Below, piece after piece: positions 33,981 to 43,060 of a stretch of 64,000 nt of DNA. The notes under the pieces are model-generated. The model was not told the origin of the DNA and ran no database searches. It saw only the letters and a list, made by a program, of their open reading frames with translations. A program made the position numbers and the translations under genes. How positions within the stretch are numbered: the first letter of the stretch is position 1; the number at the start of each line of letters is the position of its first letter. This stretch comes from Candidatus Celerinatantimonas neptuna (GTDB lineage: Bacteria; Pseudomonadota; Gammaproteobacteria; Enterobacterales; Celerinatantimonadaceae). Location of the stretch: assembly GCA_911810475.1 (NCBI GenBank), contig OU461276.1, positions 675,501 through 739,500 on the forward strand, read 5' to 3'.

Positions 33981-34337
33981 ATGAAACGTTCTAACGAGCC
34001 TATCTTTTGGGGATTGTTCGGTGCCGGTGGCATGGTTTCTGCGATTCTGACACCTGTCTGCATTTTAATTACCGGGCTGTTAGTCCCCCTTGGAATTTTC
34101 AGTGCAGACAAATACAGTTTTGAACGTGTCAGCACCCTGGCTGGACATTGGATCGGAGCAATTGTATTACTCATCTTGATCAGTTTGCCGATGTGGCATG
34201 CAATGCACCGAATCTATCATGGATTACACGATCTGGGAATCCATGTCGGTTTAAAAGCCAAAGTACTTTGCTATGGTATTGCGTTCATCGTATCGATTGT
34301 CAGCATTGTATTATTGCTACAAATTCTGTTGGCATAA
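33981..34337 (+). CDS. frdD: Fumarate reductase membrane anchor FrdD
   Basis: FrdD pairs with FrdC in the membrane. The 118-residue product has three hydrophobic segments and family motifs SNEPIFWGLFGAGGM near the start and HRIYHGLHDLGI in the middle. It is the last gene of the operon, followed by a strong terminator. Confidence 0.95.
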   Translation: MKRSNEPIFWGLFGAGGMVSAILTPVCILITGLLVPLGIFSADKYSFERVSTLAGHWIGAIVLLILISLPMWHAMHRIYHGLHDLGIHVGLKAKVLCYGIAFIVSIVSIVLLLQILLA

Positions 34338-34350
34338 TCTGTTAAAAATA

Positions 34351-34378
34351 AAAAAGCCTGCTTTTTTGCAGGCTTTTT
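34351..34378. terminator. Bidirectional terminator between frdD and efp
   Basis: AAAAAGCCTGC (34351-34361) pairs perfectly with GCAGGCTTTTT (34368-34378) around a T6 loop. A-run and T-run flank the stem on both strands. It lies between the convergent ends of frdD and efp and can serve both. Confidence 0.93.
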
Positions 34379-34393
34379 TATTCACATTTGAAA

Positions 34394-34963
34394 TTATTTA
34401 GCCACCCGGCTCACATACTCACCGCTTCGGGTATCCACTTTGATCACTTCACCAATTTGAATGAACAAAGGAACACGAACCACGGCACCGGTACTTAATG
34501 TGGCAGGTTTACCACCCGTTCCGGCTGTATCACCTTTAAGACCAGGATCAGTCTCGGTCACTTCCAATTCAACAAAATTCGGTGGAGTTACGGCAATAGG
34601 CGCTTCATTCCAGGTTGTAATCGTACAGATATCCTGCTCAACCAACCATTTTTCATTGTCGCCAAGCGCTTTTGCATCGGCAGCAATCTGTTCGAAAGTA
34701 TCGTTATTCATAAAATGCCAGAACTCACCATCGTTATACAGATAAGCCAGTTCAATATCCATGACATCTGCACCATCAACAGTTTCACCCGACTTAAAAG
34801 TTTTTTCTAAAACTTTACCGGATAACAACCGACGAATTTTCACCCGGTTAAACGCCTGACCTTTACCTGGTTTCACAAATTCGTTCTCAATAATAGAGCA
34901 AGGCTCACCATCGAGCATAATTTTTAGCCCGGAACGGAATTCATTGGTACTATATGTTGCCAT
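34394..34963 (-). CDS. efp: Translation elongation factor P
   Basis: EF-P binds between the P and E sites and rescues ribosomes stalled at polyproline stretches. The product is 189 residues with three beta-barrel domains. The modified loop reads VKPGKGQAF with Lys34, the residue that EpmA and EpmB beta-lysylate. The Lys, rather than Arg, agrees with both modifying genes being present. It is divergent from epmB with 32 bases between start codons. Confidence 0.98.
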   Translation of the reverse strand: MATYSTNEFRSGLKIMLDGEPCSIIENEFVKPGKGQAFNRVKIRRLLSGKVLEKTFKSGETVDGADVMDIELAYLYNDGEFWHFMNNDTFEQIAADAKALGDNEKWLVEQDICTITTWNEAPIAVTPPNFVELEVTETDPGLKGDTAGTGGKPATLSTGAVVRVPLFIQIGEVIKVDTRSGEYVSRVAK

Positions 34964-34995
34964 CTTTTCCTCTTAACCAATTATTCGTTTTTCAA

Positions 34996-36021
34996 ATGTC
35001 GCAAATTGTAACCCGAAATAGCAGTCCTTTGCAGATAAATTGGCAAAAAGAACTGTCAGATGTGATCACCGATCCCAGGCAACTATTGCTTGAACTTGAC
35101 TTAAACCCAGACGATTATGCCGAACACATAAAGGCTCGGCGTCTATTCCCTTTAAGGGTTCCACGCTATTTTGTCAGCCTCATGCAACGTGGCCACCCAA
35201 ATGACCCACTGCTGCGTCAAATTCTACCTGACTTGGCTGAGTTCAATATAACGCCCGGATTTAGCCCTGATCCGCTCAAAGAACAGCAGGGCCCGGTTCC
35301 GGGGTTACTCCACAAATACCATAACCGGGTTTTGTTAGTCGTCCGGGGGGGATGTGCTGTAAATTGTCGTTACTGCTTCCGGCGTCATTTTCCTTATCAG
35401 GATAATGCTCCGGGCCGTCACGGTTGGGATAAAGCAATCGAATATATAAATGCCCGCCCGGCCATCAATGAAGTTATTCTGAGCGGAGGCGATCCGTTAA
35501 TGGCCAATGACCGGCATCTGGCCAAACTCATTGATGCACTGGCCGATATCCCTCATTTGAAGCGATTACGAATTCATAGCCGCCTCCCTGTTGTAATCCC
35601 CAGTCGAATTACTCCTGGGCTGGTCGCACACCTCTCGAAATGCCGTCTGAAATGCACTCTAGTCACACACGTCAATCATCCAAATGAAGTAAGTGAACGA
35701 TTCAAACAGGCAATACGCCCATTACACCAGTCCGGTATCTGGCTTCTTAACCAAAGTGTTCTCCTGGCTGGCGTCAATGATAATGTCCAGACATTAGCCG
35801 AGCTGAGTGAAGCATTGTTTGATAGTGAAATCCATCCCTATTATCTGCATTTACTGGATAAAGTCAGTGGTGCGGCTCATTTCGAAGTTTCACAGGAACA
35901 GGCTATAGCAATCATGCAGGAACTCTATACACTGCTCCCGGGATTTCTCATTCCTCGACTGGTACGCGAAGAACCCCATAAACAAAGCAAGACACCGCAA
36001 GATCTAGGATTAAGTCGATAA
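34996..36021 (+). CDS. epmB: EpmB, lysine 2,3-aminomutase for EF-P modification
   Basis: EpmB is a radical SAM/PLP enzyme that turns (S)-alpha-lysine into (R)-beta-lysine for EpmA. I choose the ATG at 34996 (341 residues, MSQIVTRNSS), matching the E. coli N-terminus. The longer frame from 34954 overlaps efp. The radical SAM cluster motif is CAVNCRYC (Cys120, 124, 127), followed by EVILSGGDPLM. A MITE-like repeat begins at the base after its stop codon. Confidence 0.96.
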   Translation: MSQIVTRNSSPLQINWQKELSDVITDPRQLLLELDLNPDDYAEHIKARRLFPLRVPRYFVSLMQRGHPNDPLLRQILPDLAEFNITPGFSPDPLKEQQGPVPGLLHKYHNRVLLVVRGGCAVNCRYCFRRHFPYQDNAPGRHGWDKAIEYINARPAINEVILSGGDPLMANDRHLAKLIDALADIPHLKRLRIHSRLPVVIPSRITPGLVAHLSKCRLKCTLVTHVNHPNEVSERFKQAIRPLHQSGIWLLNQSVLLAGVNDNVQTLAELSEALFDSEIHPYYLHLLDKVSGAAHFEVSQEQAIAIMQELYTLLPGFLIPRLVREEPHKQSKTPQDLGLSR

Positions 36022-36127
36022 TTAATCTCACTTAGGATAGGAAGCCACAATGAATAGCAATCCAATCGATTTAATGACAAAGTCGAGCTTAAAGCCTTGT
36101 GCTTTCTTATTCCCAAATTGAGGTTAA
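36022..36127. repeat. MITE-like repeat, degenerate 106-bp copy
   Basis: The left end, TTAATCTCACTTAGGATAGG followed by AAGCCACAATGAAT, and the right end, TTCCCAAATTGAGGTTAA, match the ends of the element at 61729-61928 and form an imperfect inverted pair. It has no coding capacity. It abuts the epmB stop codon. Confidence 0.6.
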
Positions 36128-36224
36128 AAATAACGGTAAAAACGAGGCCAGCTATCAAAATTCCGGCAACCCCCCGATAGACTGTTATAATCGTTCTCAT
36201 TGAGCCCATTTGTGTTGAGATATC

Positions 36225-36542
36225 ATGGACCAGAAAAAAATAATTAAGCAACTGCAAATCAATATTAAAGAGATCTATCATAAAGCAATTGATGCAGACA
36301 AAATCATCAGCGAGAGACAAGGTGAAGGGTTAGGTCAATTTGACAAAATATTTGTTGAAGAAAGTCTTTTTCATAGTGAATCCGATCATTTTCTGCCTTA
36401 TGTCGAAGAGCTTGCAGCAGATTTGTTAACGCTACAAAACACCGAAAACCAGCAAGAATTTATCACAAATCTTGAAGTACTGGTCGTTAAAATCGAACTG
36501 GCACATAAAACACTCGCTTCGTTTAAACAATTTCTCGCCTGA
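36225..36542 (+). CDS. Small helical protein, possibly related to primosomal protein PriC
   Basis: The 105-residue product is acidic and helical, with no signal peptide or membrane segment. The stretch GQFDKIFVEESLF, then DHFLPYVEELAADLLTL, resembles the N-terminal helices of PriC (the FD...LF and VEE...NL pattern). PriC helps reload the replicative helicase at stalled forks. Full PriC is about 170-180 residues and its basic C-terminal half is missing here, so this is either a truncated or minimal PriC or an unrelated helical protein. It stands alone between epmB and the convergent signalling gene. Confidence 0.45.
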   Translation: MDQKKIIKQLQINIKEIYHKAIDADKIISERQGEGLGQFDKIFVEESLFHSESDHFLPYVEELAADLLTLQNTENQQEFITNLEVLVVKIELAHKTLASFKQFLA

Positions 36543-36582
36543 ATCATTTTCTCATATCCGGCCAGGTATCTGCCAACCGTAC

Positions 36583-38466
36583 TCAGGCCGGTTGAACCAA
36601 TTGTTCTAACAAATAAGTCTCTACATCCGCGGCGGGTAAAAAAGGCGCATAGATTGACCCGCAAACAAAAGCACCAGGAATAGAATCTTGAATGATTTTA
36701 AGCTGTTCATGTGCGACAACCCCTTCAAAAATCACCTGTCGTTTCAACATTAACAACAGTTGATTCAACGCATTCAAATATTTTAGATAACAGCTTTGCG
36801 TCAATTCAGCCGTAATCGGTGCAATAACTTTAATATAATCACTGGGATCACGAATCAGTCTACGCCAGCTGCCGACACTTGTCGTAAACTCTGACAAAAT
36901 CACCGTCACGCCCACCTTTCGCAATTCATCAAGTAACACTGGCAATTTACAACTACGCTGCACATCAGACGACTCTAAAGCCAGCATAACCTGATGAGGA
37001 ATAATCGAAGAACATTTTAAATGCTTCTTCAACAAAGCAATTTTAGCCGTTCCCAACGAGGCAAGGGATATCGGCAGAATTAATTTCAAACGACTATCAA
37101 TTTTCTGCTGCCACAACTTATGCTGCAAAAAAGCATTTTCAAACAACCAGTCAGTCAAGACACGATAGAAGCTCGCCTGCTCAGCAATATGAGTCAGCTC
37201 ATCATGTTCAATACGCCCTATTTGCGGATGCTGCCAACGCATCTTAATTTGCAATGCGACCGGCAATTGTGTATTCACCTGAATAACCGGCTGATAAAGC
37301 AAACTCACCTGCCGATGCTCCAACGCCCCACTAATATCTTCTAACAATTGATAATACCGCCTGATCTTACGCAAAACATCTTCATGAAAATAACGTATCG
37401 GCTCACCTTGTTGATATAAAGAAATATTCACCTGAGTCAGCAGTTCATCAGGTTCAATATGGCAATAATTCACAGGCACAATACCCATCTTAATATCAAT
37501 ATAAAATGTTTGATGTTCCAGTCCATAAGGCTGCGTCATTAATTTATAGAGATAATCAGCATATTGGGATACGGATTCATGAGAAGCTTTAGGGTAAATA
37601 ACCAACAAACGATATGATTCAATACGAACCACATAAACCTCGGAAGACTTTTTACGATTCAACCTCTGAACCATCATTTGCAATAACTGCTGCGCAAGTA
37701 AACTATCAGCGGTCATTAACTGAGACTGAACCAGTTCAATAGCAAATACCGTAAAAGCCTCATCACCGGATAATTTTTGTTTCAGCCATTGATTAAGCCA
37801 ATTACGACTGAAGAGGCGAGTTGATTGATCATGCGTCATTAACCAGCGATTTAGCCTGTATTGATACCACCAGCATCCAAATAGAATTGAACATGCTATT
37901 AACATACCAACAATCGACCACAATAATAACCGCTGTTGATCCTGAAACATCACGGTTACAGCAGACTGATATCGGGTAATACGATGAAATTCCCGATTCA
38001 CTAACACATTAATCGGAGCACTAAAACTCTCAAGCCAGCCCAGGACTTTCGGAACCTCGATACGCGTTCTGGGCAGACTATCCAACATAGGTTCAATTCG
38101 CTGAACCTCAGAAAACATATCAGCCACCAAAGCCTTAGCACCGGGGATATGATCTAAATCGGATACTTCGTTACCATGCAACAAAACCGGGAAACGGCTC
38201 CAAAAAATATTATACCGAAACAAAACCTGTTGTTTGTCGTTCCCTTTAAGCTCATATAAACGTAACGTATTGATAAATCGACGATGCTCTTCCTGAAGTT
38301 GCACCAGTCCCCAAGCTGTGGACGATGGCCATGATTCAAGAATGACCGATGCACGATACATCTTAAAACCAGTCCACAACGCACTCAATAAACAAATCAA
38401 TAATGCCGCTGAGGCAGCGATTCTCACAAAACTCCAACGCTTAATTTGAAACAATGAAATCACCAT
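36583..38466 (-). CDS. Membrane protein with degenerate GGDEF and EAL domains
   Basis: With the ATG at 38464-38466 the protein is 627 residues. Two membrane segments (about 16-33 and 181-201) enclose a periplasmic sensor region of about 145 residues. A GGDEF-like domain begins THDQSTRLFSRN, but the active site reads IESYR (282-286). The EAL-like domain has QIK (406-408) for EAL, SEF (525-527) for the DDFG loop and no KID. Neither c-di-GMP synthesis nor hydrolysis is expected, so it should act by binding a ligand or partner. The start shares one base with the upstream stop (TGATG). A periplasmic partner encoded upstream suggests a PruR-DcpA-like pair. Confidence 0.85.
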   Translation of the reverse strand: MVISLFQIKRWSFVRIAASAALLICLLSALWTGFKMYRASVILESWPSSTAWGLVQLQEEHRRFINTLRLYELKGNDKQQVLFRYNIFWSRFPVLLHGNEVSDLDHIPGAKALVADMFSEVQRIEPMLDSLPRTRIEVPKVLGWLESFSAPINVLVNREFHRITRYQSAVTVMFQDQQRLLLWSIVGMLIACSILFGCWWYQYRLNRWLMTHDQSTRLFSRNWLNQWLKQKLSGDEAFTVFAIELVQSQLMTADSLLAQQLLQMMVQRLNRKKSSEVYVVRIESYRLLVIYPKASHESVSQYADYLYKLMTQPYGLEHQTFYIDIKMGIVPVNYCHIEPDELLTQVNISLYQQGEPIRYFHEDVLRKIRRYYQLLEDISGALEHRQVSLLYQPVIQVNTQLPVALQIKMRWQHPQIGRIEHDELTHIAEQASFYRVLTDWLFENAFLQHKLWQQKIDSRLKLILPISLASLGTAKIALLKKHLKCSSIIPHQVMLALESSDVQRSCKLPVLLDELRKVGVTVILSEFTTSVGSWRRLIRDPSDYIKVIAPITAELTQSCYLKYLNALNQLLLMLKRQVIFEGVVAHEQLKIIQDSIPGAFVCGSIYAPFLPAADVETYLLEQLVQPA

Positions 38467-38969
38467 CAATGATGTACGATGATACGGCGCAGCTGCCAAA
38501 CCATATATGAATTATATTGGTTATCTTTGAGCTCTGGATAACGAAAAACTGGCAACATTAGCCATAAAGGCCCCCGATCCCGAACTGACATTATTTTTCC
38601 ATTGTCAGACCAGGCTAATATCGGATGATACTTTTGAATCTTTTTAAAATTCAAATCAATCTGGTAGTCATTCAAGGCAATCAGTGTCAATCGATCAGAG
38701 CCTGCCCCCACTTTTTTTAAAATTGCTGATAACCGGGGTCCACGATACTTATGTGGTTCACTCACCCAAGGGTTTTTCGTTTTAAACACATATTGAGGTA
38801 ATGCTTTGAGCTCAGCAAGTGTAAAATCAACCCGATGCACTTCGCCTCCTTTAGTAATCGCCCCGGAAACACTCAGAATAACCCTGTCAGAGGCACGCCC
38901 CTGAGCACTGAATACGCTCAGAAAAAAGACCATAATCATGATGCCGACAACGTTACGATTCTGCCTCAT
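38466..38969 (-). CDS. Periplasmic SUOX-fold (molybdopterin-binding-like) protein, PruR-like
   Basis: I choose the ATG at 38967-38969 (167 residues), with AAGGAA upstream and a signal peptide (hydrophobic core near residues 9-20, cleavage near GRA-SD). The mature part has the oxidoreductase molybdopterin-binding pattern: LSVSGAI, FTLAELKALP, YRGPRLSAILKKVG, ALNDYQIDL and RDRGPLWLMLP. No cysteine is present, so the Mo ligand of sulfite oxidases is missing. Small proteins of this kind, such as Agrobacterium PruR, bind pterins and control a GGDEF-EAL partner. That role is inferred from fold and from coupling to the gene at 36583. Confidence 0.75.
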   Translation of the reverse strand: MRQNRNVVGIMIMVFFLSVFSAQGRASDRVILSVSGAITKGGEVHRVDFTLAELKALPQYVFKTKNPWVSEPHKYRGPRLSAILKKVGAGSDRLTLIALNDYQIDLNFKKIQKYHPILAWSDNGKIMSVRDRGPLWLMLPVFRYPELKDNQYNSYMVWQLRRIIVHH

Positions 38970-39587
38970 TACTAAATTCCTTGATTGCTGATTCAGGCGA
39001 TAATGCAACATCAGTTCACAATATTCACGGCTATCATGCCCTGGGAGCTCTCGTTAGTTTAGATGAAATCTTGCTCAGCCGATAAAACTTCCAAGGTTGG
39101 ACTTAAAACAACTGAACACACTTTGACTATGAGCTTAGCACTGTATATAAACAGACCTCAAAAAGCGCCCTTGATATTGCATCACCATTCAGACAAATAT
39201 TGACGCTGTAAACATTTCATCAAAAAAGTTTTTTATCATTTAATACAGTTTAATTGATAAATTACAAACAGCAGTGGATAACATATAAGTTAATATTAAA
39301 ATTGTTATAAAACAATATAGCTAATTATATACCAGACAAATATTTTCTAATATGTACAATAGATTAAATCTCTATAAACATATAAATTTACTACCAATTA
39401 CTTATAATTATCCTAGAGGCTTTAAAAAAGTAAAAATCCAATCATAAGCCCAGTTTCTATCAAATCTCAGAGTTTTTCTATTATTCAAATAACTTTTTGC
39501 TATAAGTCGTTTTAATTTATAACTTTGACTCCACTCATTTGTTTCGTAAACTAAATGTAAAATTTTATACAGAACGGAATCATCAAG
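38970..39587. other. AT-rich intergenic region upstream of the ABC importer operon
   Basis: About 600 bases without a convincing gene. The section from 39230 to 39560 is very AT-rich. Promoters for the divergent PruR-like gene and the importer operon must lie here, but I found no clear operator or conserved hairpin. Confidence 0.45.
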
Positions 39588-41159
39588 ATGCTCAAAAAAT
39601 TTGTCACTGCGACGCTACTGGTATGTGCCAGTAGCCTTTTTGTCGTTCATGCAAAAACACCAGCAAATACCCTGGTAGTTGCTCAATCGCTAGATGATGT
39701 TACCAGTCTTGATCCGGCTCAGGGGTTTGAGCTCACATCGGTACAAAGCTTTACCAATCTCTATCAACGCTTGGTCCAGTCGAATCCGCACAAACCGACT
39801 CAGTTGCTTCCGACCTTAGCCAGTAGCTGGCAAGCTAAACAGCATAGCCTGATATTTACACTACGAAAAAATGCTCGATTCGCCAGTGGTCATCCACTGC
39901 GGCCTGAAGATGTAATCTTCAGCCTGGGCCGGGTCGTCAAACTAAATCTGGCTCCTTCGTTTATTCTGACTCAGCTCGGATGGACAAAAGACAATGTTGA
40001 CAGCCATTTAACAAAAGTATCGGCAGACCAAGTCAAAGTTTCTTGGAATGTGAATGTGGGTCCTTCTTTCGTTTTAAGCCTGTTATCGGCTCCTGTTGCC
40101 TCGATTGTCGATGAAAAAACAGTGATGGCTCATGCAAAAAACGGAGATCTTGGACATCACTGGCTCAATGATCACTCAGCTGGAAGTGGCCCATTTCAGA
40201 TCAAACGTTATATTCCACACCAAGCATTACTAATGAGTGCAAACCCGACCTCTCCGGCCGGGGCTCCCAAAATGAAATATCTGCTGCTAAAAAATGTTCC
40301 TGATGCAGCAACCCGCCAATTGTTACTCGAACAGGGTGATGCAGATATTATTCGTAACTTAGGAAGTGATCAGTTTATTTCACTGCAAAACAAACCTGGG
40401 GTCAAAACACTGTCATTACCTTACGCATCACTCTACTATCTGATGTTTAATACCCAATCTAAAAGTAATCCGGTTCTGGGTAATCCAAAATTCTGGGAAG
40501 CAGCGCGCTGGGCATTTGACTACAAAGGCATTGCAGTGGATCTGATGCATGGCCAGTTCCAAGTTCAACAATCATTCTTACCTCAGGGATTTAAAGGTGC
40601 ATTAACCAGTCAGCCTTATCATTATGATCCGACTAAGGCAAAACAGATCCTAAAAGCCGCTGGTATCAAAAATCCACACTTCAAACTAGTTGTTAGCAAT
40701 CAACCCCCTTATTTGGATATTGCTCAGGCACTGCAAGCTAGCTTTGCAAAAGCCGGGATCAAAGTTGAAGTCATTCCAGGTGTCAGTTCGCAAGTTTCAA
40801 GCCAGGTCAAAAGCCATCATTACGAAGCAGATTTAACATCCTGGGGACCCGATTATTTTGACCCGAATACTAATGCATCAGCATTTGCATATAACCCGAA
40901 CAACGGCAGTAAAACACTCGCCTGGCGGGCGAACTGGCAAACACCTGAGCTCAACAAACTGACATTAGCAGCCCGGGCTGAAACAAATGAAGCCGAGCGC
41001 GTCAGAATGTATCAGAAACTTCAGCTTCTAGTTCGCAAAAGCTCTCCGTTTGTTGTTGGTTTGCAAAACAAAAAACTGGTCGCCATGCGAGATGATATTA
41101 AAGGCTATCTGCAGGGCATCACCCCAGATATGGTTTTCTATCAGAATGTTAGTAAGTAA
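39588..41159 (+). CDS. ABC importer, family 5 (peptide/nickel-type) periplasmic binding protein
   Basis: The 523-residue protein has a signal peptide (cleavage after about VHA, residue 22) and the family 5 solute-binding fold: LVVAQSLDDVTSLDPAQGFEL near the mature start, PTLASSWQ, LRPEDVIFSLGRV and GSGPFQIKRY. It should capture oligo- or dipeptides in the periplasm. The exact ligand cannot be read from sequence. It is the first of five tightly packed genes, and the next starts at the base after its stop codon. Confidence 0.9.
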   Translation: MLKKFVTATLLVCASSLFVVHAKTPANTLVVAQSLDDVTSLDPAQGFELTSVQSFTNLYQRLVQSNPHKPTQLLPTLASSWQAKQHSLIFTLRKNARFASGHPLRPEDVIFSLGRVVKLNLAPSFILTQLGWTKDNVDSHLTKVSADQVKVSWNVNVGPSFVLSLLSAPVASIVDEKTVMAHAKNGDLGHHWLNDHSAGSGPFQIKRYIPHQALLMSANPTSPAGAPKMKYLLLKNVPDAATRQLLLEQGDADIIRNLGSDQFISLQNKPGVKTLSLPYASLYYLMFNTQSKSNPVLGNPKFWEAARWAFDYKGIAVDLMHGQFQVQQSFLPQGFKGALTSQPYHYDPTKAKQILKAAGIKNPHFKLVVSNQPPYLDIAQALQASFAKAGIKVEVIPGVSSQVSSQVKSHHYEADLTSWGPDYFDPNTNASAFAYNPNNGSKTLAWRANWQTPELNKLTLAARAETNEAERVRMYQKLQLLVRKSSPFVVGLQNKKLVAMRDDIKGYLQGITPDMVFYQNVSK

Positions 41160-42215
41160 ATGAAACCATCCGCAAGTTCTGTCGGGGCTATGCCCCGACC
41201 TTGGTTAGGCCTCAGCCGCCGTTTGGCTAGTGGTCTTATTTCGTTGATTCTGACGCTGTTCGGACTGCTCATCTTCACCTTTATACTATCAAGAGCAGCC
41301 CCTATCGATCCGGCATTACAATTAGTGGGGGATCATGCCAGTCAGGCCACCTATCAACAGGCCCGGCATCAACTCGGTCTGGACAGGCCACTGCCAATTC
41401 AGTTCCTCCATTACCTGGAACAGTTAGCTCATGGCGATTTAGGAACCTCTCAGCTCACACAACAGCCCGTAGCTCATGACTTAATGCGCACCTTTCCGGC
41501 CACTATTGAACTTGCTACTTCAGCCATGTTTTTTGGTGCTTTATTTGGCATTTTACTGGCCATGGCTGCTGTCTATAAACCCGGCCATCTGATGGATCAT
41601 TTAGCCAGACTAATTTCCCTATTAGGTTATTCTGTCCCGGTTTTCTGGCTTGGATTACTCGGGTTATTGCTGTTTTATGCCACACTTCACTGGTCCGCAG
41701 GTCCAGGACGACTGGATGATATCTATACCTACACCATGACAGAACAAAGTGGCTTTGTTCTGATTGATGCATTACGCAGCGGCGACCCGGATATCTTACT
41801 CAATGCACTTGCCCACTTATGGTTGCCGATGTCCGTTTTAGCACTGCTGGCGATGGCTTCTATTACCCGTTTGCTTCGCGCTGCGATGCTTGAAGAGAGT
41901 AACAAGGAATATGTCATTCTGGCACAGGCTAAAGGTGCCGGACGATTGAGAATTTTAACTGCCCACATTTTTCCTAATATTCTAGGAACTCTGATTACCA
42001 TTCTGGCTTTGTCCTATACAAGCTTACTCGAAGGTGCCGTTCTCACTGAAACCGTCTTCGCGTGGCCTGGATTAGGCCGTTACCTGACGAGTGCATTGTT
42101 CGCCTCTGACACATCAGCCGTACTGGGCGCGACATTACTCATCGGCACTTGCTTTATTTTACTCAATGCATTAGCCGATACCCTCACCCGATGGGTCGAT
42201 CCGAGAACAAGATGA
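41160..42215 (+). CDS. ABC importer permease, DppB/OppB type
   Basis: The 351-residue protein has about six membrane segments. The EAA-type cytoplasmic loop is around YVILAQAKGAGRLRILTAHIFPN, the contact site for the ATPases. The N-terminal region with LGLDRPLPIQFLHYL is typical of DppB-type subunits. It directly follows the binding-protein gene and overlaps the next permease gene by 4 bases (ATGA). Confidence 0.93.
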   Translation: MKPSASSVGAMPRPWLGLSRRLASGLISLILTLFGLLIFTFILSRAAPIDPALQLVGDHASQATYQQARHQLGLDRPLPIQFLHYLEQLAHGDLGTSQLTQQPVAHDLMRTFPATIELATSAMFFGALFGILLAMAAVYKPGHLMDHLARLISLLGYSVPVFWLGLLGLLLFYATLHWSAGPGRLDDIYTYTMTEQSGFVLIDALRSGDPDILLNALAHLWLPMSVLALLAMASITRLLRAAMLEESNKEYVILAQAKGAGRLRILTAHIFPNILGTLITILALSYTSLLEGAVLTETVFAWPGLGRYLTSALFASDTSAVLGATLLIGTCFILLNALADTLTRWVDPRTR

Positions 42216-43060
42216 CCGATACAACACAAACTAATACCACATTTAAATTTCCACGCTGGCTCAATACATATCATATTGGGCTGGCGCTGGTTCTCCTGCT
42301 CATTGCAATTGCCTTACTTGCCCCCCTGATTGCACCATTTAACCCCAATGTACAACACATTTCGGAACGATTAATGGAGCCGAATGCCCACCACTGGTTC
42401 GGCACAGACCGGTTTGGCCGGGATCTCTTTTCACGAGTTCTTTATGGCGCCCGTCCGACATTGATTCTGGTATCCCTGGTTGTCATATTAACCGTTCCTA
42501 TTGGACTGACTATCGGTATTTGTGCAGGATATCTGGGTGGATGGTTTGAGCAGATCCTGATGCGCTTCACCGATATTGTCATGTCACTCCCCAGTTTGGT
42601 AATTGCATTAGCATTAGTCTCTATTTTGGGCCCCGGCCTGATGAATGGTGCGCTGGCTCTAGCATTTACCAGCTGGCCGGCATTTGCCAGACAATCACGA
42701 ACAGAAACACTGGCTCTGCGGCGAAGCGACTACCTGGCCGCTGCAAAAATGCAAGGGATCGGAGGATGGCGACTGATCATCGGTCATATATTGCCTTTAT
42801 GCCTTCCCAGCGCAATCGTTCGGGCGGCCCTTAACCTGGGGGGAATTATTCTATCAGCTGCCGGATTAGGATTCTTAGGAATGGGAATTCAACCACCCAC
42901 TGCCGAATGGGGCTCAATGGTTGCCAGCGGTAGCCGTGTTATCTTTGATCAATGGTGGATTGCTGCAATCCCTGGTTTTGCCATTCTGTTTGCCAGTCTG
43001 GCCTTTAATCTGCTCGGCGACGGGCTGCGTGATAAAATGGACCCCCGCCATGACAAATAA
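42212..43060 (+). CDS. ABC importer permease, DppC/OppC type
   Basis: With the ATG at 42212 the product is 282 residues. A longer frame from 42149 lies inside the upstream permease. DppC-type motifs are HHWFGTDRFGRDLFSRVLYG near residue 70 and the coupling loop RRSDYLAAAKMQGIGGWRLI. About six membrane segments are present. It overlaps the following ATPase gene by 11 bases. Confidence 0.93.
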   Translation: MTDTTQTNTTFKFPRWLNTYHIGLALVLLLIAIALLAPLIAPFNPNVQHISERLMEPNAHHWFGTDRFGRDLFSRVLYGARPTLILVSLVVILTVPIGLTIGICAGYLGGWFEQILMRFTDIVMSLPSLVIALALVSILGPGLMNGALALAFTSWPAFARQSRTETLALRRSDYLAAAKMQGIGGWRLIIGHILPLCLPSAIVRAALNLGGIILSAAGLGFLGMGIQPPTAEWGSMVASGSRVIFDQWWIAAIPGFAILFASLAFNLLGDGLRDKMDPRHDK

